A DNA stretch of 64,000 bases from Alisma plantago-aquatica (taxonomy: Eukaryota; Streptophyta; Magnoliopsida; Alismatales; Alismataceae), in the NCBI GenBank assembly GCA_963693085.1, contig OY856410.1:1329461804-1329525803 (forward strand), in the 5' to 3' direction. The notes beneath the pieces were generated by a model. The model saw only the letters and a program-made list of their open reading frames with translations, was not told where the DNA came from and made no database searches. Shown here piece by piece: positions 49,326-60,800 of this stretch (positions are counted from its first letter, which is position 1; each line of letters begins with the position of its first letter). The position numbers and the translations under genes were made by a program.

Positions 49326-51660
49326 GGCCATATAGGAATCAACAATACATATTTTGAATGATAAAACTTGCATTTGGCCATTATTATTGATGTTATCTTA
49401 TTGTGGGTGTTACTTTCTAATCTTCTATATATCAATTCAGTTTATTTTGTGCCCATGTACTCAACATGCTTAGTACCATACACTTGATTTTATGTTCTTT
49501 GGAATCAGTGAGACACATCAAAGGTACAGACTGAGCAAGCTTAGGAGGTTGAATGCTATGTAAATTCTAGTGCAGTTCATGTACATTGTAATATGACCAT
49601 TTCAATGTGTATTGCATTTCATGTTATACATTTTTATGTTTTAAGACATGCAATTACAAATTCATTTTGTTGATAATGAATATTCATGTATATCATCATG
49701 TTCTTCAACTTGTTTTCTAATAAAATAATAAAAAAAATTGGAGTTTTCAATCTTGGCATTATAAAATTTGCCAATAGTATGATGAAATAGCATTTCGCAA
49801 GGTTGGGCACCAGTTAGGCTCGCTTGAATGTACGTACATTATGTAGGATTTAATGGGGTTGGGATCGGAATGTGTGCAACCATAATGAATTTTGATTATA
49901 AAAGTTGTAAGATTAAGACTTAAACTTATTTATTTAATCAAACGAGGGATAAATTTTTATTCCACATATAAAAAATGGTTCAAATTTTAAGTGGACTGTG
50001 ATTCCAGTTTCAAATGTTACTTCTCAGATTAGGATGTATTATTTTCCTGATTTCGTAAATATTTGTACCAAACAAAAATGATATTTGAGAGGACTCATTG
50101 GTTTTTTTAAAATTAAAAGTGGGATTAGACAAACTACCATAAAATTGATAAAAAGAAACATAACTTGTGTTACTAACTCACTCGGTTGCATATAACTTGT
50201 AAATTTATATTTAGGATTGATCATAATCTAGGGATTCTACTTATTAGGGATCCAAATATAACATGTGGGGTCCTCATGATACCAATTACATACTATCTTT
50301 TCTCTTATGATTACCTAAAACTGATCTTACTTCCATATCAATTTGAAGGAACCCATTTCAAATCGGTGGATTCCATTTGGAGGTGACCTTATCCATCTCA
50401 AGTTCATGATCGTCAATCAATGAGCACGTACAAGTTCATCCAATTGGAGTCTATGGCCAACTAGCTATATCAAGTGATGCATTATAATCTTTTCATTTAG
50501 AACCAAAGTTAAGATAGAAACTACAAAAACATCTTACTAGTGTACGGTATATATTGTTTTCGTTTTAATATTACAAACTTAAGTGATATATTCTGAAGAG
50601 TTTATATGAAATTCTTATCTAGAAGAGGGTCCGATGATGAAGGGTTCCTGAAATGGATGGGTGATTGACTCAGTTCGAGAAACCATTTTCTGTTCCTGTT
50701 TTAAACAGGAGCACACTCCCCCTTTTGTGACATCCATACGCGTGTCCAACCAAATAATAAGTATCCGTCTAGTTCATATATACTACACGCATGTCACAAG
50801 ATTAAATCAAGAGTAGCCTGCTCCTCATTTAAATGGGAACAAAAATTCGCTGGAGTTTAGGTTAGTAGTTAAACACACGCTTTTTTTAAAAGTTACTGTT
50901 TTCTATTAAACAAGATGCCCGACAGTAGACTGAGTTTGACTTGTCTTATTCGGCTGATATCCAAACTTTCTTGCTTTAAAATATGGCCTTAGATATTCTG
51001 ATTCGATTTTGAGCAGGAGTTTATTGATAGCCCCCTTTTTATTTCTTGTCTTTTTCTTGAGGAAATAACGTCGCGCTTTCGTCGTGTTGTATGATTGAGC
51101 GGTTGATCTTACTATATTCAACACGGGTCAACGGTCTTTGTTTATTCATATCTATATGAAGCCTAGTACAATTACGGACAAGAAAACCTCTAAAATCATA
51201 GACAGATCACTGCAACAGACATCACATGGTTCACTTCAGATAATATATAGCCCATTATGGGTAATTGTCTAACTTAATTAATTCATATGGTATAGTGGCT
51301 ACTGTCAGCCTTAGATCACTATATTTCTCAACGTCAGCCGATATCTAATCTAGTGTTTTATAACGCGATTAGCCAGTTGTGCACTGATATCTTGCTGTCG
51401 TTGCCCTCTCCCCTAGTGCTCTCACTTTTGTGTACTCGGCCCTAGCCGGTCTATTACACGTGCGGAAGTAGCGTATAGCCATTTAAAAAAAAAATTCCTG
51501 AAGATATTTCTACAAAGATTCATTTGTTTAGCCATACTCTGTGCAAACTTCTCGTTCAATAATTTGAAATATGAGACCTGACAAAATTCAAAATTTATAT
51601 TCGATGTTTTTCTATTAGTAGTCCATATTTAATACATAAAATTAGGGAATGTTACGTTTA
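49326..51660. other. AT-rich stretch, nothing identified
   Basis: No supportable gene. The 72-residue minus frame at 50906-51124 is Lys/Arg-rich but not recognised. Confidence 0.45.
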
Positions 51661-51689
51661 AATCTGTGTTGGACAAATAATTCTCTTTG

Positions 51690-51843
51690 CTGGTACGTTT
51701 TCGGTGGTGGGAAACTTTTTGGCGTCGATGGGGAGCCGACGCCAAAAAGGGTCCACCTTTAACGGCGCTCACTTGGGTGTCGCTTAGAAACTGACACTAA
51801 AATACTTTATGAACTGATGGTAAAGGTTTATTCTGTAGTAGTG
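51690..51843 (+). mobile_element. CACTA-type 3' end with GC hairpin
   Basis: It ends GGTTTATTCTGTAGTAGTG at 51843 (CACTACTACAG inward). A 13-bp perfect hairpin, CTTTTTGGCGTCG/CGACGCCAAAAAG (51715-51727, 51737-51749), lies inside, followed by AACGGCGCTCACTTGGGTGTCGC. Such GGCG palindromes are typical of CACTA subterminal DNA. No matching left end was found. Confidence 0.6.
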
Positions 51844-51849
51844 AGAGGT

Positions 51850-52330
51850 AAGCTCATTACAGGAAGTGGTTACTAGGAAGCCTTTGTCGTTGTTATGATG
51901 AGGGAATCCCTTTGATATTATTGGAACCACTCCCATGCCTCATATATGTTCTCACTTGGCTTCTACCTGAAACATGTGGTCTTATGTGGATTTGAAGAGT
52001 GTTCTCAACTGAATATAGTTGGTAACAAACGTGTTAACCAATAGTACCCATCCGTTGATGATTTTATTTGGAAAAGTTAAGTACCAAGATAGGTCCTTGT
52101 GTCTTAGAGAGAAATTGAAACATTTGCAGTAAATAATCTCATGTGGCACCTAGTTCATCTTAATGGTGTCATAAATGTTCCTAAAAGCATCTAGATGGTA
52201 GTAGGGATTTTCAACTAAAGTGTTTTATATAAAAGTCTTTTGTAGGATCAGATTAATAAATGTAGGCTTAACCTCAAATTTCACAACATTGATACGAGGA
52301 ATGACAACTTCGCATATAGATTTATTGGTA
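51850..52330 (-). pseudogene. Athila-like gypsy gag remnant
   Basis: Minus-strand reading gives FEVKPTFINLILQKTF, ENPYYHLDAFRNIYDTIKMN and FNFSLRHKDLSWYLTFP. This corresponds to the F.IKP.L...Q...G...EDP..HL..F..ICDTVK..GV motif and the LFPFSLRD.A..WL motif of Athila-type (non-chromovirus) gypsy gag. Several stops interrupt it. It ends at the CACTA end, which may have inserted into it. Confidence 0.7.
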
Positions 52331-52853
52331 GTGTGGTGGCTAACTCACAAATAGAAGGGCCTCCATCTTTAACATCATCATTGTCATTTCTATTTCATTG
52401 AAAAAGACTAGGTGGAATATCCCTAGCTTCATGGTAACATTCTACATCCTCTTCTTCCTCATGGTGATCCTCATTACAATCTTCATTACACTCCTCATGA
52501 TTCTCCTTGTTGACCTACCAGACGATAGCCCTTTGGGGAGGCATAATTCTAGCATTTAGTAATAGGGGTGGTTAAATTTACTCTAACTTCCTAAAATAAA
52601 TTGCACAATCGAGTTAGATACCGGACACACGACATAAAATATTCAAGTAGGTAAGAGCCATCAGATCTAATATATACGATCATGCCTATTTTTATACTCT
52701 AGGAATGGGTGTTTTCTAAGTACACCTAGGTTCTTAAGAATACTAGTTGTGTTGTCCCCGACAACAAAACTAAAAGTTGATAGCCTAAAACCATGCTTCC
52801 AAGAGGATAGGATCTAGAGTAATCAAACTTCAAGTTTATAACTTGATACTTAG
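52331..52853. other. Continuation of the old retroelement, flank of element C
   Basis: Low-complexity GAA/TTC-rich sequence (minus strand) fits the region upstream of Athila gag, but no motif is certain. The last five bases, CTTAG, should be the target duplication of element C; the partner lies beyond the window. Confidence 0.4.
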
Positions 52854-53550
52854 TGTGGGGTCTGATCTCCAAACCATGACATAAACATGATTAAAACTTA
52901 GCGGAAGCGAATCGGTAATCAGCGGAAGACAAAAATCACGGGAAATTAAAACTTTTCGAGATAAGAACTTGTATCCATAAAAACTCCTTTCATAAAGAGA
53001 GGTAACTGTTTACATCTCAGGATAATTACTTCTTGAGTAATTATATACATCAAGATACAAAATCTCAAGACCACATAACACAAGACTCCAAGACCTGAGA
53101 GTACAGAGGACACATGGGACTGACTCTAACTACATCACATGGCAGGACAAATCTCCACCTGAGATTACTGCTGCCCCTGGTGCTGCTGCTGCTGAGACTG
53201 ATCACCTGTAGGCTGGTTCCTTCGTCTCCGACGTCCACCTAAAAAGTTGAAGTCTACGGGGTGAGACAATTATACAGAATTGTCCCAGCGAGAGTTATAA
53301 CTCTTCGCCAGAAGCTTTATTATAACATCAAAGATTATTCTAAACAGTAAAGCCTTCAGAGCATTCTATAACAGTTGCAGATATAACAAGATCTCTACAA
53401 ATTAGGAGATATGGAGAATATCAACATTATTGCAATGTAACATCAATCAACTAACTTGGAGTCATCTCTAACAAGTTATACTACACGGTTGATTATGTTT
53501 TACAAACAACATTATGCCCTGTGGAGATGAGGCTTACCACTCATACTCCA

Positions 53551-53835
53551 ACTGATCGCTGAGAAGCCGCATCAGTATCATACATAGGTCATTAAGAGAG
53601 CCGGATTCTTATGACCTTCACCTTCCTCAGTCAGTAAGAGGATCACTTGTAGGACATCTCATGTCTCTACTACTATAGCTTACCAGGGTAAACTGGTCCT
53701 TCGCTATTCTAGAGTCACAGTGGCGTTCTGTACTCTCTTCGTCATCAGGAGGTTTCATATTTACCTACCACTGATACGGATATCTGTGCTTTCTTCGTCA
53801 TCAGGAGGTTTCATGTTTACCTACCACTGATACGG
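53551..53835. repeat. Hairpin cluster in LTR C
   Basis: Successive inverted repeats: ACTGAT/ATCAGT (53551-53556, 53571-53576), AGGTCATTAAGA/TCTTATGACCT (53586-53597, 53607-53617, one bulge), ACCAG/CTGGT (near 53682-53697), and two ATCAG/CTGAT hairpins inside a 56-bp tandem repeat (unit positions 53741 and 53797, GTCATCAGGAGGTTTCAT). The cluster lies 700-980 bp from the LTR 3' end, close to the spacing of the arrays in LTRs A and B. The same cluster is in the 5' LTR at 63332-63616. Confidence 0.75.
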
Positions 53836-55300
53836 TATGGAACTATAGTGAAGGATGGATGGATTCCACATCTACATCACTTTCCTACACTAGGATGTAA
53901 GGTTCTACACATCCATGTACCCCACATACTCAAAAGTATGTGCTCCAGGAGTTCCCTAAGGAAAACCTGTTTCACCATCACTTAATTTCTGACAATGATG
54001 GATCTATGATCAGGGCTCTACATTATACTTGATTAGTTAGGTACATTCAGTATTCTTTAACAGCATACATTGTTCTTCAAACAATAACAGTAGCATAGCA
54101 GCTATAAAAGAAGAATACTAAATGTAACAAGCCTAACTCATATCAATCATCATTCCTCATTATCCTCATCACAAGTCATCTCTAAAGCATGACCTTGATG
54201 GTATTCATGGCTCTCATAGCCCATTATCAGCATAGGATGCCACTGGCAGGGCATCAGATTACATTACTTATTCATAAGGCTAACAACATGCCTTTAATGA
54301 ATATAACATCAACATCCATACCTGGATATGATTACCTTTATATCAAAACCTGCATGGGTAATACATCTGATAAGGGTAATACAACAATAAGGAATGTACT
54401 TCCTACTCTTGTCATAAGAGTTAAATCTTTAATTCTACTCAAATAGAGTTTATTGTTCAAAAGCATGCCATTACCCTTGAATTAGGGTTTACTATTCACA
54501 TTACATGTCATCACCCTTGAATTAGGGTTTGCTATTCACATCAAGGTGAATTAAACTCATAACATCATCATGTTTGAGTAACACCTTCATTGATGCTCCT
54601 GGATTAGTTAAAGGTTCATCATTTATCATAATTAGGGTTTCTATGATCTCACACGGGTGGATCATACCCTAATTATGCTCATTTCTGTGTATTGGGGATG
54701 CTTCAATTGAGTTTCCATTTAAAAGGGGTACTTTCTCTCTCTAGAAGTACTTTCTCTCTCTAGAAGTACTTTCTCTCTCATCATAAGGTTAGGTGATATC
54801 AACATCACTCTAAAACAGGTTGGGTTGAATCATCATAGGCTATCATAGCCAAAAACATCACCATTAAGTGATTAGAGTTACTTTCTCTCTCTAGGGTACT
54901 TTCTCTCTCTAGAGTACTCTCTCTTTCATCATACTAATGGTTGATGATAACATTAGACTAGATCAGGTTAGATAGAGTCATTATAACTAAAAACATCATT
55001 CTCATGTAATTAGGGTTTGAATTGAGCAAGGTATAACTCATTTGACCCTTCAGGGGTATCTTGGTAATTCACCCCATTGATCATCATCATAGTCAAGAAC
55101 CTTAGCCAAATAACTCCTTACTATCTTAGATTATCATTAGTGTTTGATTTGAGCAACATTGAACCATCACATGATTGAATGTGATCAACCATGAGTCATA
55201 TTGATTAATTCCAATCATTAATCATTAATTGAATTAAGATTGGTTGAAAGTGTTGACCGATTGCTCACTTTGACCCTTCAAGTCCATGAGCCCCTTTCTA

Positions 55301-55600
55301 GCTCCAAGACCGTGAGCCTCCTCATGGGCTTGAGATCGTGAGTCCCCTCACGATCTTGAGGTCGTGAGCCCCCTCACGGTCCTGAGGTCGTGAGCCCTCT
55401 CACGGTCCTGAGGTCGTGAGCTACCTCACGGTCCTGAGGTCGTGAGCCCCCTCACGGTCCTGAGGTCGTGAGCCACCTCACGGTCCTGAGGTCGTGAGCC
55501 ACCTCACGGTCCTGAGGTCGTGAGCCACCTCACGGTCCTGAGGTCGTGAGCCACCTCACGGTCCTGAGGTCGTGAGCCTCTCATGGTCTCAACCACAAGG
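55301..55600. repeat. 26-bp tandem array of nested dyads in LTR C
   Basis: About 11 units of 26 bp, core GGTCCTGAGGTCGTGAGCCA. Each unit contains CTCACG..CGTGAG and ACCTCA..TGAGGT as overlapping inverted repeats, so each unit can form alternative hairpins. Inner units are nearly identical; outer units drift. There are no spacers. Confidence 0.93.
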
Positions 55601-55874
55601 TCCTTCAACAAAGGTTCAACAAATCAAACGATGATGTCAACTGATGTTGAAGCCTTCAAAAGGTCCAAAAACTGTTGACCACCTATGGATTGAGTTAATT
55701 AAGGTTATGCTTAACCAAATGGTCATTCAATTGATCCTCAATCGTTGACCAATTAGGATTGAAATCGATTCAATTAAGGTCTATCAATGTTCACCCATCA
55801 ACACTCAACAATGTGTATCAACACAAGGTTGAACCCTTCAATTGAGCTCCAATTGGGCCCAAACTTGGCCCAAA

Positions 55875-56132
55875 CGGTCTTGAGATCATGTGGGTGGACC
55901 CCACATGGTCTTGAGACCGTTTGCCCAAGATTTCATCAAAATCTAAGGTGATTTGATAGAGGTTGAACCATGATTGGTCACAAAAATCAGAATTTTGATT
56001 AAATTGATAACTTATTTGCAATTGGGTGTTTAATTGGTCAAATTACTCAACCCTAGACCTTCAAATGGTCTTGGGTGATTGTCCTCACGGTCTTGAGGTC
56101 ATGTGGGTGGACCCCACATGGTCTTGAGACCG
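55875..56132. repeat. Two copies of a 45-nt hairpin in LTR C
   Basis: At 55875-55919 and 56088-56132: CATGTGGG-TGGAC-CCCACATG (8-bp stem, 5-nt loop) enclosed by CGGTCT..AGACCG. The copies differ at one position. Related half-palindromes (CGGTCTTGAGACC, CGGTCTCGAGACCG) recur at 56330-56590. Confidence 0.9.
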
Positions 56133-56790
56133 TTTAGGTCAATCAACCCTAAAAACCCTAATTAGGTCACCATAATTTCAGTACTAATTCTATCTAGGGT
56201 TAGCCCTAGTATTCACCCTTCAACTCTTAGCCCGTTTGGAATTAGACCATCAAACTTGGTGAGTTGTTAATTAACATAATTTTGAACAGTAATCTCATGG
56301 GGTCAACGCTTAGTCAACGACCTTTCACGGTCTTGAGACCTTTTGCCCAAAAAGGCAATTTCAGATCGTTTGAAAATCAGCAATTAATTCATTTAAAGTT
56401 GTGACTTAAAAAGGTCATATCTCCCGATTCCTTTGGAGTTAGTCTCCCAAATTTTGAGGGTATTTAGCCTATATAATTAGGAACAGGTTTCTTATATGGT
56501 CCACGCTCGGTCAACAGGGCCAATCGGTCTTGAGACCGCGAGCCCTCTCACGGTCTCGAGACCGCGAGGCTCTCTCACGGTCTTGAGGTCGTGAGAGCAA
56601 ACCGTGAGGACCGTTTAAGGAAAAGAAAAACGGTGGGTTTTTCTTGGAAATCACGCCTTCATCTTCTAGCTCAAGAACAGTACAGATATCCCACGGGTTT
56701 GCTTGCAAAATAGCAGGGGAAAGTAGGGAAATACTAAGAGCTATCATTAAATCGCATACAAAGATGCACATAGTAAAGCATAGGTTTAGA

Positions 56791-56799
56791 GTTATAAAA
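56791..56799 (-). promoter_or_regulatory. Candidate TATA box of LTR C
   Basis: The minus strand reads GGGTTTTATAACTC, about 1 kb from the LTR 5' end, where LTRs B and D also have theirs. It is a weak match, so the start site is uncertain. Confidence 0.4.
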
Positions 56800-57797
56800 C
56801 CCGCCTAAAGCTTGCTTCTTGAGCTCCAAGCTTTCAAGCTCCAAGCTCTAATGGCGTCCTTGAGTTCCCACAAGTTGGCCAAGGTGGAAACTCCAAGGAA
56901 GGATGAAAAGAGACGGCTAGAAAGATAGGGTTTCGAGAATTAGGCATGAAGATGACCTTGAATTCGAATTCTAACCATGGAATTAGGCAAGAAGAGGGGT
57001 TTAAACCTACCTTGCACCCCTTGTTCGTCCTCCTTAGCTCCAAGGCAGTCCTTGGTCGTCTTTGGTGAAATGAAACAGTAAAGGGAACGAAGGTTAAGTT
57101 TCCTTGCAACTAAAGGAAAGATGGCTAATATACATGGGGTAGGATTTTCAACATTAGTTCATAAGTTTCCCTTAATTCCAACTAAGTCCTTCCTTCATTA
57201 CTTGCTCGTCCCTTCCTCTTTATTCTAAGGACAAACCTTATCTTAAGTTATAGAAAAGAAGGCAAGGAAGAACAATCTAATAATAAAGTTCATACTAAAG
57301 GGTTATTGCACATATACCCTGAATATTCGATCACAAAGCCTATTTCTTAACTTGATAACTCAATTGAGGTGAATTCCTCATCATTTCTTCTCTAAATGAT
57401 GGCAAGAGTCTAAAAAGATACTTTAGATGACATTCTTTACAAATTGCTTTTTACCCCAAATTAGGGTTTCAAGCCCTGGGATTGCTTCCACAGCTGCACC
57501 TTGGTGCTCTAGCTTGGGAAATCCCTCAAACTTTGCCAAAGAGATTCTCATGATGTCTCAACATCAGAGGAACATCTCATCATGTGCAAATTGCAAGCTA
57601 ACCCTTTCAACTGGGTAAATTGCACATAGGTCCCTGTATATCAAAACAATGCTACAACTTTAAATAAAAAGGAGCAAATATGAAATATACGTTTCTGAGA
57701 AGCTTAATTACATGCTCAGAGTTAATCACAAAGATTTAATTACATATTTAGGCAAAACACCTAGGGTTAGCTCATAACCCAGGTCAGGGATGTTACA

Positions 57798-57812
57798 AAT
57801 TATCCACCCCTT
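57798..57812 (-). other. Polypurine tract of element C
   Basis: The minus strand reads AAGGGGTGGATAATT directly before the 3' LTR, preceded by CGAGGACGAAATCC. Confidence 0.9.
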
Positions 57813-57846
57813 ACAAGGATTTCGTCCTCGAAATCGATAAAACATT

Positions 57847-60800
57847 TTACGAGAAAAGGGTAGGATACTTCCTTCTCATCTCATCCTCTAACTCCCAAGT
57901 GGCTTCTTCAATACCACGATGATTCCAGAGGACTTTCACAAGACTTATATCTTTCTTCTTTAACTTTTTAATTCGTTTATCAAGGATTGACACTGGTCCC
58001 TCTTCATAGGATATGTCATCATTCAATTCTACTTCCATAGGTTGTAGAACTGACTCGGTGTCTGGGTGACATTTCTTCAACATAGAAATGTGAAACACAG
58101 GATGTAACCTTTGTAACTCTGGGGGCAGCTCTAGTTTATATGCTACCTTTCCAATCCGTTCAATGATTGGATAAGGCCCCATATATCTAGGAGCTAACTT
58201 CCCCTTCCTTCCAAAACGAAGGACCCCTTTCCAAGGTGAGACCTTAAGATACACCTTGTCTCCAACCAGGAACTCTAAAGGTCTACGACGTTTATCAGCA
58301 TAAGATTTCTGCCTATCCTGAGCAGTCTTAATCTTATGTTGTATAACTTTAATCTTTTCCGTGGTTTGCTGCACCAGGTCAGGGCCTAACAACTGGTGCT
58401 CACCAGTCTCAAACCAACACAAGGGTGATCTACAACGTCTACCATATAAAGCTTCATATGGTGCCATATCAATACTATGCTGATAGCTATTGTTATAGGC
58501 AAACTCTATCAAGCTTAGGTGTAGATCCCAACTTCCGGTGAACTGGAGAACACATGCTCGCAACAGGTCTTCTAAGGTTTGTATGGTCCTTTCCGACTGT
58601 CCATCAGTCTGTGGATGAAAGGCCGTACTAAACCTCAGCTTGGTACCTAGGGCTTTGTGTAACTGTTCCCAAAAACGACTTGTAAATTGAGGTCCTCTGT
58701 CTGAAACTATTGTGACAGGAACTCCGTGCAAACGCACTATCTCTTGAACATACAACTCTGATAACCTTTCAGCGGAATAGGTTGTTTTGACAGGTAAGAA
58801 ATGTGCCGTCTTAGTCAACCTATCAACAATTACCCAAATGGAATCATGTCCTTTGCTTGTCCTGGGTAGGCCAACAACAAAGTCCATGGTTACATGGTCC
58901 CACTTCCACTGTGATATGGGTAAGGGTTGCATTGTCCCTGCAGGCTTCTGGTGTTCAGCTTTAACTTGCTGACACACAGGACACCTCAAAACAAACTCTG
59001 CAACGTCCTTCTTCATCCCAGGCCACCAATACAGATCCTTCAAATTTTGATACATTTTGGTGCTCCCTGGATGCATAGCATACATGGAAGAATGAGCTTC
59101 TTCCAGGACTAACTTCCTCAGGTTGTCCACATCCGGCACTATCATTCTTCCATTATAACAAGTTACTTGGTCTTTTGAGTCATGAAACCCATCTTGTTTC
59201 TCATTTCCATACTCAGATCTTATATGTTGAACTGCAGCATCATCTAGCTGTGCTTCTTTAATCTGCTCTCTTAGGGTAGGTTTAATATGCATCTTAGCTA
59301 ACAAACCGGCTAGCAATGACACCTTCAACTGTACATTGTTTTGCCTTAAAGAGATAAGCATATCTCTTCTAGAGCATACTAAAGAGTTTAGTTGTGTTCT
59401 ATTCATGGTTGATGTTGCTGATTTCCTACTCAAGGCATCTGCAACAACATTGGCTTTACCTGGATGGTAATCAATTGTACAGTCGTAGTCCTTGATTAAC
59501 TCCATCCAGCGACGTTGCCTCATGTTGAGTTCATGCTGAGAGAAGATATACTTAAGGTTTTTGTGGTCTGTGAAAATCTGGAATGTCTCTCCGTAGAGAT
59601 AATGTCTCCAGATCTTCAAAGCATGAACCACAGCTGCTAACTCCAGATCGTGTGTTGGATAATTCTCCTCGTGTTTCTTAAGCTGTCGGGAAGCAAAAGA
59701 AATCACTTGTTTATCTTGCATCAACACACATCCTAGTCCATTTTTGGAAGCATCACAGAAAACTATATACCCTTTTCCTTGTTCAGGTAGCACTAGCACA
59801 GGTGCACTTGTCAACCTCTCCTTCAGCAGCTGGAAAGATTGTTGACACTTATCACTCCAAGAAAAAGGAACATCTTTCCGGGTTAACTTAGTCAATGGTA
59901 AAGCTATAGAACTAAAGTTCTTTATGAACCTTCGATAATAGCCAGCTAACCCCAAGAAACTCCGAATCTCCGTCGGTGTTTTCGGTTGTTCCCATTGTAG
60001 AACAGATTCTACCTTTGTAGGGTCAACACAAATTCCCGAGGCGGATATTACATGTCCAAGAAAAGATACTTCCGGCAGCCAGAACTCACACTTGCTAAAC
60101 TTAGCGTACAACTTATGTTCTCTTAGCAAGGTCAGAGCTTGGCGAAGATGCTGCTCATGCTGCTGAGCATCTTTACTATAAATCAGTATGTCATCTATGA
60201 AGACGACAACACACTGATCAAGGAAAGGTCGAAAAACTCTATTCATGAGTTCCATGAATGCAGCTGGTGCATTGGTTAGTCCAAACGACATAACCGTGAA
60301 CTCATAGTGACCATATCTTGTCCTAAAGGCAGACTTGGATATGTCACTATCCTTAATGCGGAGTTGGTGATATCCAGACCTCAAGTCTATCTTTGAAAAG
60401 ACTGTTGCACCACGCAACTGGTCAAAGAGATCATCAATCCTCGGCAGAGGGTACTTATTCTTTATTGTCACTTTATTGAGTTGTCTATAGTCGATGCACA
60501 AACGCATTGACCCATCTTTCTTTTTAACAAACAAGACCGGAGCACCCCAAGGTGAAGTGCTTGGTCGGATAAAACCTCTCTCAAGTAGCTCTTGAAGCTG
60601 TTTCTTGAGTTCTGCCATCTCGGCAGGAGCCATTCTATACGGGGTTTGAACTATGGGTTTCGTATCTGGAATCAGATTGATTTCAAAGTCAATCTCCCGA
60701 GGTGGTGGTATACCAGGAAGTTCTTCGGGAAACACATCCTTGAATTCCCTGACTATGGGAACTTCAGCAGGGTTGGAACTTTCCTTGGTAATATCTATCA

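Larger units (their letters stand above)
52854..57797 (-). repeat. 3' LTR of element C, 4944 bp
   Basis: TGTGGGGTCTGATC at the left and ...GGGATGTTACA at the right, so TGTAACATCC...ACCCCACA on the minus strand. Unusually long. It contains a hairpin cluster, a 26-bp tandem array and long palindromes. Confidence 0.95.

Noticed and set aside
50906..51124. Lys/Arg-rich 72-residue frame as a ribosomal or DNA-binding protein
   Set aside because: No recognisable motif, and AAA/TTT runs explain the composition.
55301..55600. CRISPR-like array
   Set aside because: The units abut without variable spacers, and the array lies inside a plant LTR.
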